DNA of 64,000 nucleotides. Source: Agaribacillus aureus. GTDB taxonomy: Bacteria; Bacteroidota; Bacteroidia; Cytophagales; Cyclobacteriaceae. How positions within the stretch are numbered: the stretch's first letter is position 1; each line of letters starts with the position of its first letter. The stretch spans positions 186,001 to 250,000 of the forward strand of contig JAUJEB010000009.1 in assembly GCA_030442055.1 (NCBI GenBank), given 5' to 3'. Shown piece after piece: positions 27,772 through 37,001 of the stretch. The notes beneath the pieces were generated by a model. It was not told the origin of the DNA and made no database searches. It worked only from the letters and a program-made list of their open reading frames with translations. The translations under genes were made by a program, and so were the position numbers.

Positions 27772-30009
27772 ATGCTTTCAATGGAAAAGGTAGTAAAAGT
27801 AGTATTTTTAGTCTTCCTCATCAGTTCTTGTCAATCAACCAAAGACCTAACCGGGAATAATGATTTCCTTTTTAAGGTGGGAGAAACCCCCGTCTCACCG
27901 GAGGAATTTTTATATGTTTACAGCAAAAATAATTTTAACAAGGACAGTACCTTTAACCGGAAGGATGTAGAAGAGTACCTGGAATTGTTTATCAACTTTA
28001 AATTAAAAGTTAAGGAAGCCAAGGCATTAGGGCTGGATCAAAAAGATACTTTTAAGGAGGAGTTGGAAGGCTACAGAAAACAATTGGCAAAACCCTATCT
28101 CACCGAAAGCAAGGTGACCGACCAATTGGTGGAGGAAGCTTATAACCGGATGAAATATGAGGTGAATGCTTCCCATATCTTATTGCGCCTGAATGCATCA
28201 GCAGAGCCTGAGGATACGCTTAAAACATACAACAGAATCCTTGAAATAAAAGATCGTATTGAAAAGGGAGATGCGTTTTCGGCTGTGGCCAGGGAAGTAT
28301 CTGAGGATCCCTCTGCTAAAACCAATGGAGGCAAGCTGGGTTACTTCTCCGCATTTCAAATGGTTTATCCCTTTGAAAGTGCCGCTTATAAAACAGCGGT
28401 AGGAAGCCTGTCTGATCCGGTGAGAACCAGGTTTGGCTACCATATCCTTTACGTAAATGACAAAAGGCCGTCCAATGGAAAAGTAAAGGTTTCGCACATC
28501 ATGATCAGAAGCAATGAGGGCATGCCTCCGGATGTCAAGGAAAGTAATAAGAAAAAAATCGATGAGATTTACAACAAGCTAGTTGCCTCGGAGGACTGGA
28601 ATACACTTTGCAGTCAGTTCTCAGAGGATCTTGCCTCCAGTAAAAAAGGAGGACAGCTGCCGTGGATAGGTACAGGAAATGTCGATCCGGCTTTTGAAGC
28701 CGCTGCTTTTGGATTACAACAACCGGGTGATATTTCCAAACCGGTATTGTCTCCGTACGGATGGCATATTATCAAACTGAATGACAAAAAGAACCTGGCA
28801 CCTTTCGAAGAGATGGCAGCCCAGCTCAAAGCAAAGATTGAATCGGACAGCAGATCAGAGCTGAGTAAAAAAATATTGATCAATCGCCTGAAAAAAGAAA
28901 ACGAATATGCCCTTAACGAAGAGCATTTAAACCAGGTGATCGCTCGGGCGGATAGCTCCTTGTTAACCGGAAAATGGCAGGTTAATCAGGGGGACACTTT
29001 GGCTAGTCAACCGCTTTTTTCTATAAAGGAACAAACCATTAAAGTAGATAGCTTTTTCCATTTCCTGGCGGGAAAACAGCGTTCAAGGAGTGCCATATCG
29101 CCAAAAGCGTTAATGAAAGACTATTTCAGCGACTTCGAAGAGAAAACATTGTTAGCTTTTGAGGAGGCGCACTTAGCGGACAAATATGAAGATTACCGGA
29201 TGTTGCTGAAGGAATATCACGAAGGGATTTTGCTGTTTGAAATAATGGATCAGCGGGTTTGGTCCAAGGCCATGAAGGATTCGCTGGGATTGGTTGATTT
29301 TTTCGATACCAACCAAAAAAAATATTTCTGGAAGGACAGAGCAGAGGCCACCATCGTTAATGCGGCCGATAAAGAGGTGCTGGATGACATAAAAGCCCTG
29401 AAAATAAATTCGAAGTTTGCCATAAAGACTATATCTTTAAACAATAATACAATACAAAGCCAAACGCAGTTTCCATCCGTTGACCAATTAGTGGAAGATC
29501 TGATGGGAGGAGAAGGAGAAGAAATCTTGATTGAAACGGCAACAAGCAACGAATTAGCGCTGAAGCGCATTAAGGAGTATATGGTTGAAAAGGGAGTTGA
29601 AGAGGACCGGATAACTTCTAAAGAATACCCTGAGGACGACGAGCATATGATCCGGTTGCTTTCTTCAAAGGCCAAACCCTTGGAGAAGCAATACAATCTG
29701 AAAGATGCTTTGGCAGTACAAATAAGTGAGGGTATTTTTGAAAAAAATGAAAATGAGGTATTAGATAAATTGACGTGGGAGAATGGTGGATCATCGGTAA
29801 TTGAAGCTGATAACAGATATTACTGGATCTTTATTAAAGATGTGCTGCCTCCCATGCCAAAAAAGTTAGAGGATATTAAAGGAACAGTTATTTCAGATTA
29901 CCAGAACCATTTAGAGTATAAATGGATTGATGAATTAAAGGTAAAGTATCCTGTTAAAGTAAATAAGATAGCATTTGAAAAGGTTATTAAAAAGCTTGGA
30001 GAAGTTTAG
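27772..30009 (+). CDS. Periplasmic parvulin-type peptidyl-prolyl isomerase lipoprotein
   Basis: A 745-residue lipoprotein (lipobox ISSC, Cys20 from the ATG at 27772; an ATG three codons later is equally possible). Two PpiC/rotamase domains are evident: about residues 130-230 (VNASHILLRLN, NGGKLGYFSAFQMVYPFE, GYHILYV) and about 237-340 (VKVSHIMIRSN, KKGGQLPWIGTG, YGWHIIKL). The long C-terminal half has no motif I recognise and is predicted helical. It should help fold or deliver outer-membrane proteins. It overlaps the next lipoprotein gene by 35 bp and belongs to a three-gene chaperone set ending with SurA. Confidence 0.9.
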   Translation: MLSMEKVVKVVFLVFLISSCQSTKDLTGNNDFLFKVGETPVSPEEFLYVYSKNNFNKDSTFNRKDVEEYLELFINFKLKVKEAKALGLDQKDTFKEELEGYRKQLAKPYLTESKVTDQLVEEAYNRMKYEVNASHILLRLNASAEPEDTLKTYNRILEIKDRIEKGDAFSAVAREVSEDPSAKTNGGKLGYFSAFQMVYPFESAAYKTAVGSLSDPVRTRFGYHILYVNDKRPSNGKVKVSHIMIRSNEGMPPDVKESNKKKIDEIYNKLVASEDWNTLCSQFSEDLASSKKGGQLPWIGTGNVDPAFEAAAFGLQQPGDISKPVLSPYGWHIIKLNDKKNLAPFEEMAAQLKAKIESDSRSELSKKILINRLKKENEYALNEEHLNQVIARADSSLLTGKWQVNQGDTLASQPLFSIKEQTIKVDSFFHFLAGKQRSRSAISPKALMKDYFSDFEEKTLLAFEEAHLADKYEDYRMLLKEYHEGILLFEIMDQRVWSKAMKDSLGLVDFFDTNQKKYFWKDRAEATIVNAADKEVLDDIKALKINSKFAIKTISLNNNTIQSQTQFPSVDQLVEDLMGGEGEEILIETATSNELALKRIKEYMVEKGVEEDRITSKEYPEDDEHMIRLLSSKAKPLEKQYNLKDALAVQISEGIFEKNENEVLDKLTWENGGSSVIEADNRYYWIFIKDVLPPMPKKLEDIKGTVISDYQNHLEYKWIDELKVKYPVKVNKIAFEKVIKKLGEV

Positions 30010-30874
30010 TTTTTATTTAATTGTACTCATCTGTTTCAGTTTTGTTGGATGTGAATGGCTTAAGTTTAAGCAGGATCCTGAACTGCCAAGTGCCACTGAA
30101 AAGCCTATTGCCCGCATTTACAATAAATTCCTTTATCCGAAAGACCTGGAAGGTGTCATTGATAAAAACATGTCCTATCAGGATAGCACAAAACGGGCCA
30201 ATAACTACATAAAGAATTGGTTCAAGAAACAATTGATAATCGCTAAGGCCGAAAATGAGCTGTCGCTTGATCAAACAGAAATTGAGAGAAAGATTCTGGA
30301 TTACCGCTATGCCATCATTGCCCATGAATTTAAGAAGGAGTATGTTAACAATCACCTTGATACAACCATAACAGCTGATGAGATAACCCGGTATTACGAA
30401 AGTGAAATGGATAATTTTATACTCAAGCAGAACATTTTCAAGGGGGCATTTGTGAAACTACCTTTGAAAACACCGAAGATGGGTAGGTTCAGGAAGCTGT
30501 TTCGGTCGCAAAAGCCTGAGGATAAAGAAGAGCTAAGATCATATTGCGTACAATTTGCCTTAAACTTCTCGTTAGAAGAGGACCAGTGGTTAAACTTTGA
30601 TGAGGTAATTGTGAATACCCCGTTAATGACTATTCCGAATATAGTACAGTTTTTAAGGTATAATAAGAACTACGAATCAAGAGATGAGAGCGGGATCTAC
30701 TTTTTGAAAATAAACAGCTACAAAATATCAGATGAAGTCTCTCCTGTGGAATTTGTTACGGACCAGATCCGAAACATAATTTTACACAAAAGGAAAGTTG
30801 AATTAATAAACAAGTTGGAGGATGATATTTACACTAAAGCAGATGAAAGTAATGAAATTGAAATATTTGATTAG
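29975..30874 (+). CDS. Lipoprotein related to the SurA N-terminal chaperone domain
   Basis: A 299-residue protein with signal sequence and lipobox FVGC (Cys26 counted from the TTG at 29975; TTG at 29996 is the other candidate). The mature part (PIARIYNKFLYPKDLEGVI, then long helices) resembles the substrate-binding SurA_N/parvulin-like part but no PPIase active-site domain is visible. It overlaps the isomerase gene upstream by 35 bp and surA downstream by about 30 bp, so the three are certainly co-expressed. The role as a non-catalytic periplasmic chaperone is inferred from context. Confidence 0.75.
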   Translation: MKRLLKSLEKFSFYLIVLICFSFVGCEWLKFKQDPELPSATEKPIARIYNKFLYPKDLEGVIDKNMSYQDSTKRANNYIKNWFKKQLIIAKAENELSLDQTEIERKILDYRYAIIAHEFKKEYVNNHLDTTITADEITRYYESEMDNFILKQNIFKGAFVKLPLKTPKMGRFRKLFRSQKPEDKEELRSYCVQFALNFSLEEDQWLNFDEVIVNTPLMTIPNIVQFLRYNKNYESRDESGIYFLKINSYKISDEVSPVEFVTDQIRNIILHKRKVELINKLEDDIYTKADESNEIEIFD

Positions 30875-32204
30875 CAGGTACATAATCATTCATTGCCTTA
30901 TCTTTTTTGGGGCAATTAGTGCAAGCTTCGGTCAAACCGGTGATTTGCAGGTTATAGATAAGATTATAGCGAAAATAGATAATTATATTGTTTTGAAATC
31001 CGATCTGGAAAACGCCTATAATGATTTCCTTTCAAGCGGTCAGGCTTCTCCCCCGGATTTAAAGTGTCGCATTCTCGAAAATCTTGTCACCAATAAGTTA
31101 TTGGTGGCCAAAGCCGAAATTGATTCAGTTATCGTAGAAGATGCTGAGGTAGATAGTAATTTGGAAAGAAAATTACAATACTTCATTTCTCAGATTGGCT
31201 CCGAGGAGAGGATCGAACAATACTATGGAAAGACCATTGAGCAATTTCGCGAGGAGTTAAGAGAAAGAGAAAAGGAGCAGTTGATCGTTCAGAAAATGCA
31301 ATCGGTGATCTCTGAAGATGTTTCTGTAACACCGGCAGAGGTGAAAGATTTCTTCGAGTCCATTCCAAGCGATAGCTTACCCTTTTTCTCCAAGGAGGTT
31401 ACTGTCGGCCAGATCGTGAAAATACCTTCAGTGAGCGAGGCGCAAAAGGAAAAATCCAAACGCGATTTGCTGGATTTAAGGAACCGGATTTTAGCCGGCG
31501 AGGATTTTGGAACAATAGCAAAAAAATATTCCCAGGAACCCGCCGCAAAAAACAGTGGTGGTGATTTAGGGTTTCAGCCTCGCGGTGTGATGGATCCAAA
31601 ATTCGAAGCAGCTGCCCTGGGCCTCAAAGCCGGTGACATTTCCATGCCTTTTGAGAGCTCCTTTGGTATACACATTGTTCAATTATTGGATAGGAGGGGA
31701 AATTTATATCATTCGAGGCATATCATACTTATTCCCGAAACCACGCAACAGGATGTTGATAGAACTATCCATGAAATGGATAGTATACGTACGCTGATTG
31801 TTAATGATAGCATCACTTTTGAAAAGGCGGCGGCGGAATTTTCCGATGACAAAGGCACTTCTTCCAGTGGTGGCTATTTTCTCGATCCCAATGGGGCCAA
31901 TAGTATGTCTGTAAAAGATCTTGATCCTACGGTCTATTTTACGATTGATACGATGAGTTTGGGTAGTATTACCAAACCGCTCACTTACCGGAGACCCGAT
32001 GGCAAGCAGGCAGTGAGAGTCTTATATTATAAGAAAAGCAAAAGTCCGCATCAGGCTAATTTGGGAGATGATTATCAAAAGCTATATCATGCCAAGTTAA
32101 ATCAGAAAAGGAACAAGGTAATAGCCCAATGGTTTGATCGGGCGAAAGGCGAGGTATTTATTAATATTGATGAGGAATATAATTCATGCGACATTCTGAA
32201 ATAA
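30843..32204 (+). CDS. surA: SurA-type periplasmic chaperone/peptidyl-prolyl isomerase
   Basis: Signal peptide, then a SurA_N domain (IDKIIAKIDNYIVLKSDLEN, the family start) and two parvulin domains: VTVGQIVKIPSV with GGDLGFQPRGVMDPKFEAAA (about residues 185-285), and LYHSRHIILIPETTQ with SSGGYFLDPN (about 288-395). It should escort outer-membrane proteins through the periplasm to the Bam complex. In-frame ATG codons at 30822, 30843 and 30852 are possible; the last two give a normal signal peptide and both overlap the preceding gene. Confidence 0.92.
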   Translation: MKVMKLKYLISRYIIIHCLIFFGAISASFGQTGDLQVIDKIIAKIDNYIVLKSDLENAYNDFLSSGQASPPDLKCRILENLVTNKLLVAKAEIDSVIVEDAEVDSNLERKLQYFISQIGSEERIEQYYGKTIEQFREELREREKEQLIVQKMQSVISEDVSVTPAEVKDFFESIPSDSLPFFSKEVTVGQIVKIPSVSEAQKEKSKRDLLDLRNRILAGEDFGTIAKKYSQEPAAKNSGGDLGFQPRGVMDPKFEAAALGLKAGDISMPFESSFGIHIVQLLDRRGNLYHSRHIILIPETTQQDVDRTIHEMDSIRTLIVNDSITFEKAAAEFSDDKGTSSSGGYFLDPNGANSMSVKDLDPTVYFTIDTMSLGSITKPLTYRRPDGKQAVRVLYYKKSKSPHQANLGDDYQKLYHAKLNQKRNKVIAQWFDRAKGEVFINIDEEYNSCDILK

Positions 32205-32240
32205 TCAACTTTTCCAGGAAAGAATCATAAAAAAAAGATA

Positions 32241-33206
32241 ATGAAAGAACATAGTTCCGACGTAGAGGCAGCAACCGCCTTATTTGATGGCTACAAAAAA
32301 CTAAAAGCTGAAATATCAAAGGTTGTAATTGGACAAGATGAGGTTGTTAAACTATTGTTGACCTCTATTTTCTGTCAGGGACATTCTTTGTTGGTAGGTG
32401 TACCCGGTTTGGCAAAAACTTTGCTGATCCAGACTATATCCTCCGCTGTAAACTTAAGCTTTAATCGTATTCAGTTCACACCGGACCTCATGCCATCTGA
32501 TATTTTGGGAGCAGAAACCCTAGACAAGGAGCGAAACTTCAAGTTTATTAAAGGGCCGATATTCGCCAATATTATTCTGGCTGATGAGATCAACAGAACG
32601 CCCCCAAAGACCCAGGCGGCTTTGTTAGAGGCTATGCAGGAATATAAGGTGACCATTGCGGGAGAAGACTACGACCTCCCCCAGCCATTTTTTGTGCTGG
32701 CTACCCAAAATCCTATTGAGCAAGAAGGTACCTACCCCTTGCCGGAAGCACAACTGGACCGTTTTATGTTTAACATACTACTCGATTACCCATCCTACCA
32801 GTCGGAAATTGATATTGTAAAAAATACAACCAGCATTGAAGATGAAACAATAAACAGGGTGATTTCAGGGGAAGAAATTGTGGGTTATCAACACCTGGTC
32901 AGAAAGGTGCCGGTGGCTGATAATGTGGTGGAATATGCCGTTGAACTGGTCCATAAAACCAGGCCATTCACTGAAAAAGCCAATGAACTCAGCAATAATT
33001 ACCTGGAGTGGGGCGCAGGCCCTCGTGCTTCGCAATATCTTATCATCGCTGCTAAATGTAATGCTTTGTTAAATGGCAAATACTCACCGGACATAGAAGA
33101 TGTGAGAGAGGTGGCAAAACCTATTTTGAGACATCGTATCGTCAGAAATTTTAAAGCAGAAGCAGAGGGAATTACCGTAGACGATATTATTGAGAAGCTT
33201 TTCTAA
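32241..33206 (+). CDS. MoxR-family AAA+ ATPase
   Basis: 321 residues with Walker A GVPGLAKTLL (53-62), Walker B IILADEINRTPPKTQAALL and sensor 1 FVLATQNPIEQEGTYPLPEAQ, the typical MoxR pattern, followed by the helical lid with GPRASQYLI. MoxR ATPases act as chaperones with VWA-domain proteins (often BatA/BatB in Bacteroidota), but no such partner is encoded next to it here. It follows surA by 36 bp on the same strand. Confidence 0.93.
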   Translation: MKEHSSDVEAATALFDGYKKLKAEISKVVIGQDEVVKLLLTSIFCQGHSLLVGVPGLAKTLLIQTISSAVNLSFNRIQFTPDLMPSDILGAETLDKERNFKFIKGPIFANIILADEINRTPPKTQAALLEAMQEYKVTIAGEDYDLPQPFFVLATQNPIEQEGTYPLPEAQLDRFMFNILLDYPSYQSEIDIVKNTTSIEDETINRVISGEEIVGYQHLVRKVPVADNVVEYAVELVHKTRPFTEKANELSNNYLEWGAGPRASQYLIIAAKCNALLNGKYSPDIEDVREVAKPILRHRIVRNFKAEAEGITVDDIIEKLF

Positions 33207-33276
33207 AATAACCCGGGCCGGTAACATGTGGCTTCTTACTTCTGAAATGCTATAGGGTGACGGGCCAGGTAAAAGG

Positions 33277-33711
33277 CTAATTGCTATTGGTTATTCTTAA
33301 GGTGTTTCCCGACACACTTGATCGATATTCCAGGAGCGGCCTGGTGGCAGGACCCTCGAAAGGAAATCCATCAAAATTAAATTTTGAACTGCAACATGGA
33401 TCTATTAAAAACAACCCGGATTGATCTACCTCTACATCGGCGCAGGCATCCAGCGGCTGGTAAGTACAGTTTTTCTCAAATGCCCTGTAAACAGTATTGC
33501 TTTCCCGGTATATTATGATGCCTCTTACCCCGGCGTTAATGGTTACATGACCACCCAGCGTTTTAAGATCCAGGAACTCAAAGTTGTTGAGGTTTATGGT
33601 TTCATCAACAAAAACAAAGGGAATCTGATTATCACCTCCTGATTCTTCACATCCGGCAATAACTGATAGCAGCAGGAGCGCAAAAATCAATGGCCTGTTT
33701 AGACTGCCCAT
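33277..33711 (-). CDS. Lipoprotein with a degenerate Rieske-like fold
   Basis: A 144-residue lipoprotein (signal peptide, lipobox IAGC, Cys21). The second half follows the Rieske pattern: FEKNCTY where C-x-H is expected (residues 82-84) and DPCCSSKFNFDGFPFEGPAT where C-x-C-H-G-S-x-F is expected (about 105-123). Both His ligands are replaced (Tyr84 and Cys107) and the second Cys ligand is Asp105, so a normal 2Fe-2S cluster cannot form. It starts 8 bp after pheS. Function is unknown; the fold assignment is my inference from the spacing and the GPATRPL motif. Confidence 0.72.
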   Translation of the reverse strand: MGSLNRPLIFALLLLSVIAGCEESGGDNQIPFVFVDETINLNNFEFLDLKTLGGHVTINAGVRGIIIYRESNTVYRAFEKNCTYQPLDACADVEVDQSGLFLIDPCCSSKFNFDGFPFEGPATRPLLEYRSSVSGNTLRITNSN

Positions 33712-33719
33712 GATGAAAT

Positions 33720-34757
33720 CTAGACTGAGTAAGCAGAAAATTGTTTGAGAAAGCGAATATCATTCTCAAAAAACAATCGTAAATCGTCAATATCATATTT
33801 TAGCATAGCAATTCTTTCTATTCCCATGCCAAAAGCGTATCCGGTATAAACTTCCGAATCAATACCGCAGTTATCCAATACGTTGGGATCAACCATTCCG
33901 CACCCAAGTATTTCTACCCATCCCGTTCCTTTGCATACCTTACACCCTTTGCCTTTACATATAAAACATGAAATATCCATTTCTGCGCTAGGCTCTGTAA
34001 ATGGGAAATAGGATGGCCGGAATCTGATCCGGGTGTCTTTTCCAAACATTTCCTGGGCAAAATGAAATAAGGTTTGCTTCAGGTCTTTAAACCCCACATT
34101 TTTATTAATATACAAGCCTTCCACCTGGTGAAAAATACAATGAGCTCTGGCGGAAATTGCTTCATTTCTAAATACCCGTCCCGGCATAATCGATCTGATA
34201 GGAGGTTTATTAACTTCCATTAGCCTGATTTGCACGTTGGACGTGTGCGTTCTTAATACCATATCAGGATTCTTTTCGATAAAAAAAGTATCCTGCATAT
34301 CTCTGGCCGGATGATTTTCCGGAAAGTTAAGCGCTGTGAAATTGTGCCAGTCATCTTCCATCTCGGGTCCGTCAGCCACATTAAATCCAATCCTTTCAAA
34401 TATTTCAATAATCCTTTTGCGCACAATGGTTAAGGGATGTAAAGATCCCGTATGGGTCGTAGCTGGTGGCAAGGTTAAATCCAGGTCGGTTTTTTCGTTG
34501 GTTGATGAAACAGCGTTTACCTCTGAAATCAATGCCTGAAATTTCTGTTGCGCACTATTTTTAAGGTCATTGAGTGCGATACCCATATGCTTTCTTTCCG
34601 TGGCAGCGACATCTTTCAAGCCCGCAAAAAGATCTCCAATAACACTTTTGCGGCTAATAAACCTCATTCTGAATGCTTCCAGGTCCTCCTGTGTTTTTGC
34701 TTCGAACCTGGTTATCTGTTCCTTTAATTCCTGAACCTTTTCTAACATAACTGCCAT
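33720..34757 (-). CDS. pheS: Phenylalanyl-tRNA synthetase alpha subunit
   Basis: Class II aminoacyl-tRNA synthetase catalytic subunit. An N-terminal coiled coil precedes the catalytic core with motif 2 (RNEAISARAHCIFHQVEGLY) and motif 3 (GYAFGMGIERIAMLKYDI). An internal cysteine cluster (CFICKGKGCKVCKGTGW, about residues 268-284) forms a zinc-ribbon-like loop seen in several Bacteroidota PheS proteins. Length of 345 is standard. It lies 18 bp after cysN and 8 bp before the Rieske-like lipoprotein gene. Confidence 0.97.
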   Translation of the reverse strand: MAVMLEKVQELKEQITRFEAKTQEDLEAFRMRFISRKSVIGDLFAGLKDVAATERKHMGIALNDLKNSAQQKFQALISEVNAVSSTNEKTDLDLTLPPATTHTGSLHPLTIVRKRIIEIFERIGFNVADGPEMEDDWHNFTALNFPENHPARDMQDTFFIEKNPDMVLRTHTSNVQIRLMEVNKPPIRSIMPGRVFRNEAISARAHCIFHQVEGLYINKNVGFKDLKQTLFHFAQEMFGKDTRIRFRPSYFPFTEPSAEMDISCFICKGKGCKVCKGTGWVEILGCGMVDPNVLDNCGIDSEVYTGYAFGMGIERIAMLKYDIDDLRLFFENDIRFLKQFSAYSV

Positions 34758-34775
34758 CGTTAAGCGTAATAACTA

Positions 34776-36053
34776 CTAAATAATCATGCCGGCACCTACG
34801 GTCTCGTTGGTAAATTCATCAATTAATATGAGACTTCCGGTATTCCTGTTTTTCCTGTAGCTATCATAAAATAGTGGATTGGTAGTTCTGACCAGAATTC
34901 TACCGATGTCATTTAATCCAATTTTTTTATCGTCTTCAATTTTATGCAAGGTATTAATATCTACTTTATAACGAATGTCCTTTACAATGCATCTGACATC
35001 CTTACTTGTATGTTTTAAAGCATACTTTCCTCCAGGAATAAGCGGCTTTTCATTCAGCCAGCACAACATCATATCGATATCCTGACCGCTCTGGGATTGA
35101 TTGTTTGGTTTCACGATGACGTCTCCACGGCTAATGTCAATGTCGTCCTCTATGGTCATTACTACCGACATAGGAGGAAAGGCCTCTTCCAACTTTCCAT
35201 CTAATGTTTCGATAGCTTTAATTTTTGAAGTAAAACCAGACGGAAAGGTCACAATATCATCCCCGGGTTTAAATATACCTCCTTCTACTCTTCCGGCATA
35301 ACCCCTGAAATCATGATATTCATCGGATTGTGGCCTGATAACACGCTGCACCGGAAACCGGCTGTCCACCAGGTTAAAATCACTGGCTATGTGAACATTT
35401 TCCAATACATATAAAAGTGTACCTCCCTTAAACCAACTCATGGGCTCAGATCTGTCGACCACGTTGTCACCCTTTAATGCGCTGATGGGGATATAGTGGA
35501 TGTCTTTTATATCCAGCTTGGAGCTGAATGCCTCGAAGTCTTCTTTGATTTTATTAAATACCTCCTCTTTATAATCTACTAAGTCCATTTTATTAACACA
35601 GAGGACCAGGTGTTTTATTTGCAACAGCGAAGCAATGAAAGCGTGGCGGCACGTTTGCTCCACAATTCCATTTCTGGCATCAACCAGTACGATTGCAAGA
35701 TTGGCCGTGGAAGCACCGGTTACCATGTTTCTTGTATATTGAATATGTCCTGGTGTATCGGCGATGATAAATTTTCTCTTTGGAGTAGCAAAATACCGAT
35801 AAGCAACGTCGATGGTAATACCCTGCTCTCTTTCTGCCCTCAGGCCATCTGTCAGCAAAGCCAGGTTCACGTGGCCGTCCCCACTTTGTTGGCTGGTTCT
35901 CTCAATAGCTTCCATCTGATCTTCAAAAATGGCCTTGCTATCATGCAGCAAGCGGCCGATCAGTGTGCTCTTCCCATCATCTACACTACCAGCGGTGGTG
36001 AACCTTAGCAGGTCCATATTCAAATACTCCTGTGTTGTTTGTGAGGTGTCCAT
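34776..36053 (-). CDS. cysN: Sulfate adenylyltransferase subunit 1 (GTPase)
   Basis: EF-Tu-like GTPase that drives synthesis of adenosine 5'-phosphosulfate by CysD. G1 GSVDDGKSTLIGRLL (about 22-36), G3 DTPGHIQYTRNMVTGAS and G4 NKMDLV are intact, followed by two beta-barrel domains. At 425 residues it lacks a fused CysC kinase domain, which is encoded separately here. It follows cysD by 21 bp. Confidence 0.96.
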   Translation of the reverse strand: MDTSQTTQEYLNMDLLRFTTAGSVDDGKSTLIGRLLHDSKAIFEDQMEAIERTSQQSGDGHVNLALLTDGLRAEREQGITIDVAYRYFATPKRKFIIADTPGHIQYTRNMVTGASTANLAIVLVDARNGIVEQTCRHAFIASLLQIKHLVLCVNKMDLVDYKEEVFNKIKEDFEAFSSKLDIKDIHYIPISALKGDNVVDRSEPMSWFKGGTLLYVLENVHIASDFNLVDSRFPVQRVIRPQSDEYHDFRGYAGRVEGGIFKPGDDIVTFPSGFTSKIKAIETLDGKLEEAFPPMSVVMTIEDDIDISRGDVIVKPNNQSQSGQDIDMMLCWLNEKPLIPGGKYALKHTSKDVRCIVKDIRYKVDINTLHKIEDDKKIGLNDIGRILVRTTNPLFYDSYRKNRNTGSLILIDEFTNETVGAGMII

Positions 36054-36074
36054 TCAATAATATATTCTATGTTC

Positions 36075-36980
36075 CTAAAAATATCCCTGCTTTTTCCTGT
36101 CTTCCATAGCCGCTTCCGACCTTTGATCATCTGCTCTGGCTCCCCGCTCCGTTATTCTGGCAGAGGCTACTTCCTGAATAATTTTTTCAAGCGTATCAGC
36201 ATCCGATTCGACAGCGCCAGTACAGGTCATATCTCCGACGGTCCTGAATCTTACGGTCTTTTCTTCATATGTTTCGCCATCCAGCAAAGTTATAAACGAG
36301 CTTTTACCTAATAAAACGTTATTTCTATTTACAATGACGCGTTGATGGGAAAAATAAATCGATGGAATACTCAGCTTTTCCAAAGCAATATATTGCCACA
36401 CATCCATCTCTGTCCAATTGCTGAGCGGAAATACCCTAAAGTGTTCGCCCACATGTTTTTTGCCATTAAAGATATTCCAGAGCTCAGGGCGCTGATTTTT
36501 AGGATCCCATTGTCCAAACTCGTCTCTATGGGAGAAAAAACGCTCTTTAGCCCTGGCTTTTTCTTCATCCCTTCTGGCGCCGCCAAAGGCTGCATCAAAC
36601 TGAAATTCTTCTACTGCATCTAGCAGCGTAATTGTTTGCAACCCATTTCGGCTGGGGTTTAACCCCTTTTCTTCTACCGCTCTGCCACTCTTAATAGAAT
36701 CTTCCACATAGCGCACAATCAATTTGGCCCCTACCTGCTCTACCAGTTGATCGCGAAATGAGATGGTTTCTTCAAAATTGTGACCTGTATCAATATGCAT
36801 CAAAGGAAAGGGGATTTTAGCAGGCCAAAAGGCTTTTTGTGCCAGCCGTACCATCACAATGGAATCCTTGCCTCCTGAAAATAAAAGCACAGGCTTCTCA
36901 AATTGGGATGCCACCTCCCTCATTATATATATCGCCTCGGATTCTAATTGTTTTAAATGTGTTAAATTATATCGGCTCAT
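36075..36980 (-). CDS. cysD: Sulfate adenylyltransferase subunit 2
   Basis: ATP-PPi-type adenylyltransferase subunit making APS from ATP and sulfate. The PP-loop LFSGGKDSIVMVRLA lies near residue 33; HIDTGHNFEETI, FGGARRDEEKARAKER and NWTEMDVWQYI are typical of CysD. 301 residues is normal. It lies between cysC and cysN with 21-bp gaps on both sides, so the three form one sulfate-activation operon. Confidence 0.97.
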   Translation of the reverse strand: MSRYNLTHLKQLESEAIYIMREVASQFEKPVLLFSGGKDSIVMVRLAQKAFWPAKIPFPLMHIDTGHNFEETISFRDQLVEQVGAKLIVRYVEDSIKSGRAVEEKGLNPSRNGLQTITLLDAVEEFQFDAAFGGARRDEEKARAKERFFSHRDEFGQWDPKNQRPELWNIFNGKKHVGEHFRVFPLSNWTEMDVWQYIALEKLSIPSIYFSHQRVIVNRNNVLLGKSSFITLLDGETYEEKTVRFRTVGDMTCTGAVESDADTLEKIIQEVASARITERGARADDQRSEAAMEDRKKQGYF

Positions 36981-37001
36981 TTATTCAAAATGATTTTAGA
37001 T

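Noticed and set aside
35610-36008. 132-codon open frame opposite cysN
   Set aside because: It is the antisense of the conserved GTPase domain of CysN and has no independent support.
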